Source: Diatrype stigma (Eukaryota > Ascomycota > Sordariomycetes > Xylariales > Diatrypaceae). Taken from it: a stretch of DNA of 64,000 nucleotides. The stretch is from assembly GCA_022225965.2 (NCBI GenBank), contig JAKJXP020000019.1, forward strand, positions 494,220-558,219. The letters are read 5' to 3'. Below the pieces are notes generated by a model. The model was not told the DNA's origin. It did not search any database and was given only the letters and a program-made list of their open reading frames with translations. A program made the position numbers and the translations under genes. Numbering within the stretch: position 1 is the stretch's first letter; each line of letters begins with the position of its first letter. Shown in pieces: positions 45,945 to 57,300 of the stretch.

Positions 45945-46744
45945 GTTGAGTTGAGTTCAATCCAAAGGATTCGATGAGACGAGATGAGATCTAGACGGAG
46001 CATGCGGTTTCTGGCTATCTAAACACCTAGCTACCTACGTAGTTAGTGCACTGTATGGTTGGTTGGATGGATCTTCGTGCATATGTCTGTATATACTAAC
46101 AGCTCCCTATAGGAGTAAGTCGTGAGTAGGCTCACGATATGCCGAATTGCAATTATCCAGTCAAAAGGATACTGCTACACTAACATGGACTTGCTTTCCC
46201 CTGCCCCTATTGATTCTATTGCTACTGCCATATCTTATTGTCGAATCTCGTTCTGGACCGATTCAGCTGACTTGGTGACTACGAATGTAGTCGGTAATGA
46301 AGCTACGAAAACTTTCAGGGGCGAGAGAAAGGCGACATCTACATCAAGTATATATGACCAACCGCAGAGTAAAACGCGGAGACGCCTACCTCAAAGCAAC
46401 TTGTCGAATGTATTGTAGAGTAGAAGAGTTGTGAATGAACTGGGTACCTAGTAGATAGATTGACCTCTACATGCTGTCTAGACACCTAGCAACGCGCAAC
46501 GAAGCCCCTGAAATCACTAGCCTGCTAACTCGGCAAAAACAACTTGTCTACCTAAGTAGGTAGGCAGGCTTCAGCTATTCATTCATTCATCTGTTTCCTC
46601 ACACCCGCACTGTAAAGCAGCCAACGTTGATTAGGTGGGCAAGCCTAGGAACCAAACGGTCCTCTTCATTGCCACTTTCGCCTCGCTCACCTCGTTGGGG
46701 CCTCTATTGCCGTTAGCGTCATAAACCTGAGCTCAAAACCAATC
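45945..46744. other. Spacer between convergent genes
   Basis: The 3' flanks of the mitochondrial protein gene and of the Arb2-domain gene meet here. A 98-codon frame at 46122-46418 lacks any protein-like features. Confidence 0.5.
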
Positions 46745-48763
46745 TCAGATATACAGCCCTTGTAGACGAGGCTCGAGCTGCTCATGTTCATCATCGTCCT
46801 TGCTACCGCCGTCATGGCTCTTGGCTTGGGCTTGGGCCTCGGGTCCAGGCTCAGGCTTATCCGCCGCATCCTTGGCTTCTTTTTCCTCGTCTCCCTTGTC
46901 ACCGTCGCGGTTGTTGCTGTTGTTGTCGATATCATCCATCTCAACGATGCGCTCCTCGCTGATGTCTTCAAGCTTCTCATCAGCAGCATTGGCAGCGGCA
47001 GTACCGCCACCGCCACCGCCACCGCCACCACCAGGCGTCAAGACCTCCACCACCGGCTGCTGGCCCACCTGGTCCTGCCAGTCCTTCCAGCCCGCATTGT
47101 ACTCGTCCCTCTCCTCCTCGTAGACGTCGGTGTACACGACGTGGAAGTCCGGGTTTTTGTAGCCACCGCCCTTGTTACCATCGGAATCGTCCGCGAGCGC
47201 GACCTCCTGCAGGAAGGCGAGGATCTCGGCCTGGCCCTTGACGAGCAGCAGCTCGGTGAAGTGCTCGGTGCCGCCGCTGAAGACGGGGCAGCCCAGCTCC
47301 GTGAACGAGGTCGTGTGCGGGTTGCCGTCGGGCCCCGAGAGGATGACGCCGAGGGGCTCGAGGGAGGGCATGTATGCGCGTGCTTTCTGTCATGGGGAGG
47401 TAGGGAACCGGTGTTAGCTTTTGTCTTCTTGGTTTTTTTATTATTTCTCTCCTTCGTTGATGGTCAAGATCGGAACTATCCAACTCAAGTGGTAGGAAAA
47501 TGGAATTCAGGGGTAAGGATATATTAATTAAAGTGCCATGCTACAGGGTAAGGAAGAAGGGGCAGCTCACCTCTCTCAAGAACCGCCGGAATCCCTCGCA
47601 CTTGATCTCCCAGCTCGGGTAGTAGCCCCCCACATTGGCAAAGCAGGCGATGCGGTCTCGCCAGCGCGCCCACGTCGCGCCCCAGTCGAAGTAGCGCTCG
47701 ACGGCATCGGCGGCGTCTCCCACGGCCACGACGTCCAGCTTGGCCCCCGCCGGTACGAGCGCCGGAACGACCGTCTCGAACACGTACCGCACGTGCTCGG
47801 CGATATCGCCGTTGCCCGGCACGCGGTTCTTGCCTCCTCCCCCCGCGACATCGAGGTCTACGAGCACGCCCTCGTGCACGGCGCTGCGCATGGGCGCCGA
47901 GTCGAAGCCGACGCGCGTCATGGCGCGGGCTTCCTGTTTCTGCAACTGAACTTGGTCTTGCTTCTGGTCCTGGTCTTGTTTCTGGTCCTGGTCCTGACCG
48001 CTGAGGTGGTTGTGCTTCGGAGGCTCCCACCACAGCAGCTGTCCCGTGTTGGCGAGGATGATGCCTGGCGGCTGGGCGTCCGTAGCCGAGGCCCGCTGCT
48101 GCAGGAGCGCCGAAACCACGGACACCATAGAGCCCTGGTTGATGCCGCCGGGCCCGCCGATGACGCGGTGTGCGATGACGCCGAGGTCCTGGGCGGTCTC
48201 GCCGAAGATCACGACGACGCGCGATGGGGGTCCCTGGGGGTCTTGGACTCGAGAAGCAGTGTCCATGTCCGCGCCCATGTCGCGGCTGGCGAAGATGGGG
48301 ACGTGTGGCTGGCGCGGGTCCGTGGTGCCGAGGGGGAGCAGGATCTTGCGCAGCCCGAGGGCCGTGAGGCGGGTGTGGATTTCCTCCTCGATGGCTTCTG
48401 TTGGTTCGGGGGGGAAGTGGTGAAGAGTTGGTTAGTCACGATGAGAATCGATCGGGGCAAGATGAGCATCTCGAGGTCGATTTGCTTACGGTTGAAAGCG
48501 AATCTCTGCCGCTCGTTGTAGCGCTCATTGCGGCTGATGAAGTACTTGAAATAGTAGTCGGGGTTCTCGATGGATCGGATCTCATCCTTATCGTTGATGA
48601 AGTAGCTGCGAGGGGTCAAGTCAGCAAACAGCATCTACAAGGAAAGAACTAGGAGGTAGATGCGGCACGGGGTAAGTGAGAATAGGCCTGCATACCCGAG
48701 CTTCTTCAGGTCGGAAGGGAAGGCGGGATCGGCTGGAAGAGCCGACCACTTTCTTCGAAACAT
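46745..48763 (-). CDS. Arb2-domain protein
   Basis: Minus-strand exons 48763-48696, 48605-48490, 48397-47571 and 47386-46745 join in phase to 1653 nt (550 aa). The start is MFRRKWSALPADPAFPSDLK, followed by LGYFINDKDEIRSIENPDYY. The core has RVVVIFGETAQDLGVIAHRV (about 121-140), GGPGGINQGSMVSVVSALL and PPGIILANTGQLLWWEP, then YVFETVVPALVPAG, CEGFRRFLRE and CPVFSGGTEHFTELLLVKGQ. This is the Arb2 layout, an alpha/beta-hydrolase-like fold. In fission yeast Arb2 is part of the argonaute siRNA chaperone complex; an Arb2 domain is also found at the C-terminus of Hda1-type deacetylases. A 12-bp coding repeat adds a Gln/Asp/Lys tract (196-216) inside the domain, and the C-terminal 90 residues are acidic, with a Gly9 run. 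Role in RNAi here is inference. Confidence 0.82.
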
Positions 48764-49466
48764 CTCAGGAGATCACCAGGTAGATGGTGAGGTAACTCTT
48801 GTTGAGTCGAGTCGGCAATGGAGGTGTAACGTGTAGAAGTTGGCAACGGCACGTCGATTTGGGAAGAAGACCTTGGATCACCAGGAGTAAATAAGGTGCT
48901 AAGATGGCTATTTGTTGTTTGATGATACAAAGTATCTTAACTGTATCGAAAGGGCTGGGTTGATTTGGTTGAATAATCACTCAAGTGCAGCTGCAGTGGC
49001 TTCTATCTTGGAAATTGCGGTTTCCAGGCAGGAAGAAAAAGGAGTTGGCATGTAGACAAACAAAGGCGCGCACGTAGCCTTTGCAAGCTATGGATGTATG
49101 AGGGAAGCTGCAGCTGCAGATGTGAGATTCAGTATGGCATCAACGAAACAGACCCCAATGTTCTGCCTGCGACCTTACTTCTAGACAACTAGATATGCAA
49201 GTGCCTACCTTTCCGAATGACAATGTGGTAGGTAGGAATGACTACCATATCCCTTCGGCTTCTGTCAATCGGCTAGGACGGAGCCTTGATTATGGAATGT
49301 ACACTTAGGTCAACAAGGCTTCGTTATTCATTTATACACCTATAGTACATCAACTTTGGGATATCTACCGGCATCATTACAAGCCGTCATGCACTCAGGT
49401 AAGCTTTTTATGGCAATACTAATGCATAACCACAGCTATAATTGTCTAATTCCGGGAGATATCTGT
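48764..49466. other. Spacer upstream of the Arb2-domain gene
   Basis: Its left part is the 5' region of the Arb2-domain gene and its right part the 3' flank of MRP2, both on the minus strand. No other gene is seen. Confidence 0.5.
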
Positions 49467-50000
49467 CTACCAACTGGCCTTCTGGACACCAGGGAGATTG
49501 CCAGCGAGGGCTTCCATTCGGAAATTGTACTTTGAAAGAAGAAGTCAGCAGCTACTCTTCGGACACTGCCACCGCAGCTGGGAATCCATGATGGATGTTT
49601 GTTCTCTTGCTTACTCTTGAGAGCTTGAAGTCCCGAAAAATACCTCTTCCCTTCCCTCCCATGATGCAGCGCCCCCGGATCTGCGTCGGTCGCGTGTAGC
49701 AGTGCATCTGCGTCAATTGGAGCTGCGCCTCGGCTCGCGTCCTCGGGGGAAGTGTGGTGTTTCTGATGATGTACCGCAGCGCTTGTCTGCAACACCCGAG
49801 GGCTCTTTGTTAGAAGGTCGCTGATAGGGACCGATCATCACGGCGGACTGGCCGGATATCAGGCATGGGTTTCAACTGGGCAGGTTCGCTAACCTTTCGG
49901 GCTCGTACTGAGCAAACGCCTTCCTCTTCGAGTGGTCTCTGATAATCTTGATGTTGAGGAAGCATCCGATGTCGAGCTTCTTGGCCCGGAACTGCGACAT
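49467..50000 (-). CDS. MRP2: Mitochondrial small-subunit ribosomal protein MRP2 (uS14m)
   Basis: Minus-strand exons 50000-49894, 49786-49615 and 49529-49467 join in phase to 342 nt (113 aa). The start is MSQFRAKKLDIGCFLNIKII. The uS14 signature is near residues 75-113: CYTRPTQIRGRCIMGGKGRG, IFRDFKLSRYNFRMEALAGN and LPGVQKASW at the end. Length and basic composition fit the family, which assembles into the head of the 37S mitochondrial ribosomal subunit. As in other fungal mitochondrial uS14, the zinc CXXC pairs of bacterial S14 are absent. Start chosen because the conserved MSQFRAKK stretch follows directly. Confidence 0.92.
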
Positions 50001-50837
50001 GATGGGCGACTGGGCGTGTGGAATTGGAATTGGGCTGTGTTGTTGCCGTTCGTTGCAGCTCTAGCAGGTACCACCTTGAAGCTATCGCGTAGTCAAATTT
50101 TGGAGAACTGTCGTTCAGGGCTGCATGGATTCTGAACCTCGCCAGTGGACCTCGCTAGTGGACCTACTCCATCAGCTGTCTCAAAGCTGCCAAAGCCCCT
50201 CACCAGCTGTGGGTGATCGCCCAAGAAGCCCCATGCCAAGAGCGCTAGACTGCGAAGTAAGTCCCCCACTATTTCCAGGGACCAGCCCGAAGCCGTTGGC
50301 TTTTGGTGCTCACTGTTACCCACTCTGGGGTCTATGACGTACCCGAATTGGTTCACTGTTCGCATTCCCTGCAGAAGGCGTCAGAGCCTCAGATCTTGAT
50401 ATCATGTTAGGTATGATGTTAGCACATAGTAGTGAACATAGTAGTGATTATCTGTAGTAGTACAGACGTCTGACGGCATCAAAATGTGGAATAAGTGGCA
50501 CTGTAGGATACCTAGGTACCGAAAGGCATTTTCCAGTTACCACATATATGATACATACGTGTAGGTGATTACCATTACCATACCTTGGTATGTATGAAGG
50601 AGTTTGCTCTAGATTATGACGTAGCTACCTCTCACATCCGAGTTTGACAAGTACGTAGAACTGTTGCGCCCCTACATATAAGAAGGCACCTTTACTTCTT
50701 TCCATAGGCACATACGTTTCTTACATTGACCATTACAACTTCACAACTTCTACCAAATAACCAAACAAGTCGACAGCTTGATCCCAGACTCAAAAACTAC
50801 AACAAACCACCTGCCTTCACTACAACCACAAACAACA
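50001..50837. promoter_or_regulatory. Divergent promoter region between MRP2 and the small hydrophilic protein
   Basis: The two flanking genes point away from each other. A TATAAG at about 50677-50682 followed by an A/C-rich, CAAACAA-type leader suits the plus-strand gene, which would make about a 120-base 5' leader. No other gene is seen. Confidence 0.45.
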
Positions 50838-51314
50838 ATGACGTCTCTCAACATCGGCGAGGCTGGCGACCAGCGAAACTACAAGGACTCTGAGGTCCCA
50901 GGCCGTCCCGACTACGAGCAGGGCAAGGAGAACTCTCACCAGCCCAACGACTCCAGTATGTCCCCCTGTTTGCCGAGAGACATCTTGACGGACGAATGAA
51001 GCAAGCTAACTGTTACCCCTAGAGGATGAGCGGTCGATTGCCAACCGGCTTGCCAACGAGGAGGTATGTCTCTCTTACTTACTTGGCTTTTGCTACCCTT
51101 CTCAGATAGGCAACAGTACGAGAAGCTGACAAGCATGATTTTCTAGCGCAAGCTGAACCGGGAGGAGCCTCAGACCGAAGAGGCTAAGGCTTCCAAGGAA
51201 GACCCCACGCTGCCAGCCAAGCTGCACGGCAACGCGCCGTCGAAGGGCGCGAAGGTCGATGCGGAGATCCGGGCAGAAGAGGAGGCCACCCTGAAGCAGA
51301 AGGGCCGGGCTTGA
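50838..51314 (+). CDS. Small hydrophilic acidic/basic protein, unknown function
   Basis: Exons 50838-50955, 51023-51063 and 51147-51314 join in phase to 327 nt (108 aa). The product starts MTSLNIGEAGDQRNYKDSEV and is almost free of hydrophobic clusters; charged residues dominate the second half (RKLNREEPQTEEAKASKEDP ... EIRAEEEATLKQKG). It is probably disordered or a single helix on binding. The short DPTLPAKLHGNAPSKGAKVD segment looks conserved-type. Such small hydrophilic proteins often accumulate in conidia or under stress, but I have no sequence evidence for that here. The A/C-rich leader suggests strong expression. Confidence 0.78.
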
Positions 51315-51739
51315 AATGTTGGTGACGGGAGGCGTTGAATGACCATAATGATACTGGGATAAATACCTACCTAGATGGTGGACGGATGGACGGCGCTAGA
51401 GGCTTCTTTCGGTAGCATTGAATGAATGAACGAATCCGATTCGGATCATACCTATCGCGTACTTTCTCGGTGTGATTCTGCCCCCCGCACCAAACTTGGT
51501 TGATCCGTTCACCTTGACTAGACCAACGATGTGGCTCAAGCTGGAAGTGTGATTTCGAAAACATTCTAGATAAGTCCAAATCCAAAGTGCTCATGTACAG
51601 ATAGATATCCACAACGAATCATCGTATCCTATATACCAACCGCCTTGCCCATCTACCGTGTAACCAAGAGCATGCATCGTGTATCAACCAAATGCAGTAC
51701 AGCACATACAGCAACAACATCATCAACACCTGGATTACA
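51315..51739. other. Convergent intergenic stretch
   Basis: The 3' flanks of the small hydrophilic protein (plus) and the acyl-CoA synthetase (minus). Nothing else is seen. Confidence 0.5.
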
Positions 51740-54372
51740 TCACAGCCTCGGCCCCTTTGCCTTCCGCGCCTCCTTCTCCCGATCCTTCAGCACCCGCCTC
51801 AGGATCTTCCCGCTCGGGCTCTTGGGCACCACGTCGATGAACTCGACGCCGCCCTTCAGCCACTTGTACCGGGCCTTGTGCTCCTCGACGTATTTGGCGA
51901 TCTGGGCCGCGACCTCGCCGTCGGGCTTCGACGACGGCACTGAAGCGGCCTTCACCACGAACGCCTTGGGCACCTCGCCCGCACCCTCGTCCGGCACCGG
52001 TATGACGGCGCAGTCGGCGACGGCCGGGTGCGAGAGCAGGTGGGCTTCGAGCTCAGCGGGGGCGACTTGGTGGCCCTGGAAAAGGGGGGAAAGAGAAGGA
52101 GAAGCACGATTAGATTAGATTGAACTTGTTGGCGTGCCAAACAGTACAAGAGAAAGAAGAAAAACGGAGGGGGAAAGAAACTAGAGATTTTTTCACACGC
52201 ACCTTGACCTTAATGAGCTCCTTGATCCGATCCACGATAGCGAAGTGCAAGTGGCCCTTCGGCGACTTCCGCACAACAGCGACGTCGCCGGTGCGGATCC
52301 AGCGACCGTCCTCGTCCCAGACGAACGCGTCGGCGGTGGCGCGCTCGTTGTGCAGGTATCCGAGGGCGACAGAGGGGGACTGGACGAGCAGCTCGCCGGG
52401 CGTCTCGAGCGCGGTGATCTCGACCTCGGCCTCGCCATCCACCACACGGTCGTCGTCGTCCCGACGCGCGACGATCTTGGCGCGCGTCATCGGCACCAGC
52501 GAACCCGACGAGCCCACCAGCACGTCGTTCTCGCCCGTGCTCGTCACCACCGTCGCCGTCTCCGTCATCCCGTACCCCTGGCCCACCCGCCAGCCCGGGA
52601 ACGCCCGCTCCACCGCCTCGTGCGTCTCCGCCCCCAGCGGCGCCGCCCCCGTGTACACGCTCCGAATGCTGCTGAGGTCGTACCGCCGGCACTGGTCGGC
52701 GTTGCGCAGGAGCGCGATTATGATGGGCGGTACCTGATTAGGGTTGCCTGCCAGTCAGCCTCCTTTTTCCCTTTCTCTTGGCCACCTATTTATAACAGGG
52801 GGGTGGGGGGGGACAAAAAGGAATACAAGAGAAAAAGGAAAGAAAAAGGAAGGGGGGTCTTACAATATGCAGCATGTTGATCTTGTACTTCTGTATGGAC
52901 TCGAGCAGCGTCTTCAGCTCGAACCGCGGGAGCACGACGACACCGTCGCCCCGGTAGATACCGGCGTTGGCCACCGCTACCAGCCCGTAGATGTGGCTCA
53001 GCGGGAGCAGGCCGACCTGGGTCTGCGTCTCGATGCCCTGCGCTCGCCTCCCCACCTCATCGAACCACCGGATCTGCATCATGTTCGCGATGACGTTGCG
53101 GTGCGCGATCATCACGGCTTTCTGTGATTCCCTCAAATGAGAAACGAAATTCGTCAGTCAGTTGAACGATGAACTGAAGGAACTGGCGTACGAGTGGGCA
53201 AGATGTAATGGAGTGTTATTTCTCCAGAGACGTAAACGGAACAGTAAATCAAGAATAAAAAGTATAGGAGGTAGTCGTCGGTACTGACCGGAAGACCCGA
53301 AGTCCCGCTCGAATAGGACAGGTAGGCGACCTGCCGGGCGCCCTGCCCCGTCGTCCACGCCAGCGGCTCCAGTTCCGGGAGGGCGCGGCCCTCGGCGATC
53401 AAATCGTCCAGGGTCGCGAACGGGACCTTGTCGTACGAGCCCGGCAGCTCCATGATGAAAATGCGACTGTCGGCGATCCCGACGGCGCGCGCCGCCTTCA
53501 GCGCCGTCTCGAGCAGCGGGACGCACGTGATGAGCGCCGTCGCGCCCGAGGACCGCAGCTGGTGCTCCAGCTCCGGCGCCGAGTACATGGCGTTGGCCGG
53601 GGTCACGATGCCCGAGAGCCGGTGCACGGCGAAGTTCGACGTGATGTAGTCGATCTAGGGATTGGGTGTCCCTCATGGATGCTGGTCAGTAGGTGTTCTA
53701 GCATAGGTAAGATGTGATATATATCGATGAGCCCCCCTCCCCCCCATCTCTCGCTCCCTGCCCCCTGCTATACTCGGTCTCGGCGTACCTGAGTGGCAGG
53801 AGAGCACGGAACGAGCATAATTAACTCATATGTCGCTGCATCAGACCAAGCAAGCACATCCACTCGCTGGTTGACCTGGTGGACTTACCGAGTTGAAAGA
53901 AAAGACGGCCGTGACCTTATCCCACGGCGTGGCATGGGACGGGCTCCACCCCAACCGCGCGGCCAGTGCCCGTGCCAACAGCTCGAGCCGCTCGGCCATC
54001 TCGGCATTGGTGTAGGTCCGGCCCGTCAGCCCGCAGGTGAACGGGTTCCGTGACCGGTCGAACGGCAGCCGGCCGTACTTCTCGTTACCCCAGAACTCAT
54101 GGATGGGAATGGAATCCGGCGGGTCTGTATGTGCATAGTAAGCAAAGACGGTAGGCCTACAAGCAGCAAGGTAAGGCGGGGCGAGGTGTGTAAGTAATTT
54201 GGCCAAGAACAAACGGTACGATCACTACGTCGCTTCGTTTCCCCGTTACTTGCGAGTGTAGCTTGGGAAGGAAGTGATGCGTGTTTGTTTTAGGGGGCCA
54301 AGCATTCCGCTGGTTTAACACGCAACGCAAAACAATGCAATTCACCTACCGAATGGAAGCTTTGGGACCCAT
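51740..54372 (-). CDS. 4-coumarate-CoA-ligase-like acyl-CoA synthetase
   Basis: Minus-strand exons 54372-54350, 54156-53889, 53654-53289, 53121-52864, 52733-52203 and 52075-51740 join in phase to 1782 nt (593 aa). It is a complete ANL-superfamily enzyme: SSGTSGLP (212-219) with K220 is the ATP-binding loop, cut by an intron right after P; GLLPLSHIYGLVA follows; YGMTET is at 359-364; then GELLVQSPSVALGYL, DGRWIRTGD, KVKGHQVAPAELE, and PKSPSGKILRRVL with the catalytic lysine K572. Such enzymes make acyl- or aryl-AMP and then the CoA thioester. The C-terminus PRL resembles a weak peroxisomal targeting signal (PTS1). The substrate cannot be read from the sequence. Lack of polyketide or NRPS neighbours argues for a stand-alone ligase. 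Confidence 0.9.
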
Positions 54373-57300
54373 GACGGCGATGAAAACACCATCTTTGTGG
54401 TTATGTAAGTAAATAACTAAATATAGCTATAGCTATCCAAGACACGATGGGAAGAATCCGCGAATAGGGAGAGTCAGAATGTTTACCGGCGTTTAACGAT
54501 GGTTTTCAGTGTTCAGCTCGGAATGAGAGAAGGGGATGTCTGACGAGAGCTTCGTTCCAACAGCTCAGAGAAAGGAAGTTATTGGTCAGCGACTTCGGTC
54601 AGCCCAGCCCCCAGATAGTCGGTAATTAGGTATTCGGTTACATGGAGTTAACTACGTGAACGCTCGTCCTTGCCGGTGCGGAATCCGGGGTTAGCTAGCA
54701 CTCATAGCCTCATAGGTAGGGGAGCTTACCAGGGTGCTTACTCCGCTAGGCCGGGATCTTCCTCCAGTCACAATCCCTGTCACAACCCCGCGACTATCCG
54801 AATTGGTACAGTACACAGCAGGCCAGCCAATCAGAGTCCACACATATTTCGGCATCTGGGGTTCACCCCGGCTTTAAGTCTGGGTATTTGTGGGATGCCC
54901 GCCAGGCTGGTCCTCGGTAATCGAGATGTATGTTCGGGAAAGGTCTGTAATAGATGTTCCATCCCGTCTAGTTATTCGCCTATGAATGACTTCTATTATG
55001 CATTGCCGTCCAAGGATATGAAAGATCAAAACATCGTTTATGAAGGCATCAGCTGATTTGGTCCAGCAAATAAGTAGTTGAGTAACTGCCTACCTACACC
55101 CGGGGAACCGGAAGTATAGGGGGTGGGGGTGTGGGGATTAGATCGTCGTCTTCGCGAAACCTTCGTGTTGAATGATCTACGAAGTAGGGCACACGCACGA
55201 TTTCTGCGCGGAAAGATTCCGTTCTCGAGCAGACATTTACTATCATGATCTATATATATCGCGAGACTATGTCATACGAATGAGATCCCGAGCTAGGTGG
55301 GATCATAGGTAGTAAAATCTAAGTACGTCATCTGAAAACGAAGAGTCACGGAACAAAGATTGTTGATGAATGGAGAGACATAATATTCGAGGCTATGGTC
55401 CGATGGAAACCCGGCACAGGGATCCAAGGTTATCCCAATCGCTAGAGACAGGACACAACGATGCCGGATCTTGTCTACATAGTAAGAACAACGAAACGCA
55501 CGCAGAGTTCAATGGTGCTGATGGTTATCTGGGCTCGGTGGTCTATGTAGTGCGGTTGCCTACAGGCTACGGGCAGGCCGCCTTCGGTGATCTTACTCGG
55601 AGAGCATACCTCTAAACTTCGAGTTACTAGAGCCAGCTGTCCTTTTCTTCGTCCGTATCACTCTGTCTACCTAGTAAGTGATATCTCCCAGGCTAAGGAA
55701 CCCAAGATTCCATTCCAGACTTCATATAAAAGAACGGTTACTAGACCCGGCACTTACTGCCATAGGAAAAACCCTCGGCTTCGCCAATGCACTATGGCGG
55801 TACAGCTTATCCAGGAGACTAAAATACAAGCCCTGCGCACCCAGGTTCAAGTCTTGAAACACAGCCAAATTCATATATCCCGATTATTATCACTACTGGA
55901 TGCCTCATGCTAGCTACGAGAGTGCTTCTCAAGCCTCGTCTAGTACCGGGTTTTAGCCTGAGGAATGGGAGCACAAGAAATTGTGTGGTTTCTGTGGAGA
56001 GGACCACCGGGTGAGGGATTGATATGCTTCGGATTAAACCTTCTGAGGTATTTTATACGTCGGTGAGGTTCATGCTGGGGCTCTGAAGCTCAGGAAGGGC
56101 TGTGGGGTTCAAATACGCTGGGCTTAGATAGCTGGAGATACATGTATATGTTGATCATTCTCCTAGCTATGGTAGCATGCCTTCTATCATGATGAAGGCT
56201 GCGTCATCTGAGCAAGGAACACAGTCGTGTATTTAGTTACCCGTCCAGATCACGAGGTTCTTTAGCAAATAGGGGGGGGGCCTGGCGTAATCTGGCCCCA
56301 TTGATGTTAACACTGTGATATTGGCTTAGGCCTTGGTGAACACTTCGACGTGGATACCACAGGCGTAATGCCTACTTCGGACAGTCATAAAAGGAGCTGA
56401 CAGAAGGATTGGGAATAATATCCAACTTTAGTTCAGCAACACAAGACTGGTTTATTCACTTTGCTTGTTATTATGGTATGACAAGCATTGCTATCAGACA
56501 ACATATGGCTAATGTGTTGCTATGATAGCCGCCTAGTTGTCATCGAAGGGCCTAACTACCAAGTGCTGCCAAATGACCTGTCTTGTTTCCACGTTCCTTC
56601 TGCAGAAGACTTCAAGCAGGAGGTGTGAGTCTAGGTGAATGGCCCCACTAACTGATACCTAAGCTAAAATATGTGTAGCCTCTTCATCGTCCCTGTTGAC
56701 CTTCTCCTTGTCGGTGGGTACTTGCTGCACCCCAGTTTGCTGGTGGCCCCCCTTTGCTGTTGATTCCACCAAGCCTCTACCTTTAGCAATCTGTCCCTGT
56801 CAAAGCATACCTAAGCATCTAGAAATGGTATTTTGGGTCATCTAGTTGGATATTATTCGCACCAGGTTTCAACAATATCGTAGCTGGGGTCTACATCTAG
56901 ACAGACCCCACAATCTCTCGTATGAATTAGGGCAAACCACCACTGCAATATATTCACTATGTAGATACCCACTTGAATATACAATACAGTTTGTTATGTT
57001 CAGAATTAGCTCCCTACATGACATAACATCCCTACGTTAATAGCCCACATGCTTCCAGAGGCGGCAACCTAGCTGCAATCACAACCACTTGTCTGGGAAC
57101 ACCCGTTTGATTGACATAGGCACAACCCATCCCCATAGACTAAAGTATGGCATCACTTATCTCGGAATCGTAAATTGCACTCAGAAGTATTCCATGGTTT
57201 CCAGCCACGTATTCTCTACAGCAAACCCAACAGTTCCGTATATGCCACCGCCAGCCAATTGGTCCGGGGGGGGGGTGGCGAGCCTGGGCCCTCTGAGAAA

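Noticed and set aside
47538..48521. 327-codon plus-strand frame opposite the Arb2-domain gene
   Set aside because: It crosses two splice sites of a well-supported minus-strand gene and its composition is that of a shadow frame.
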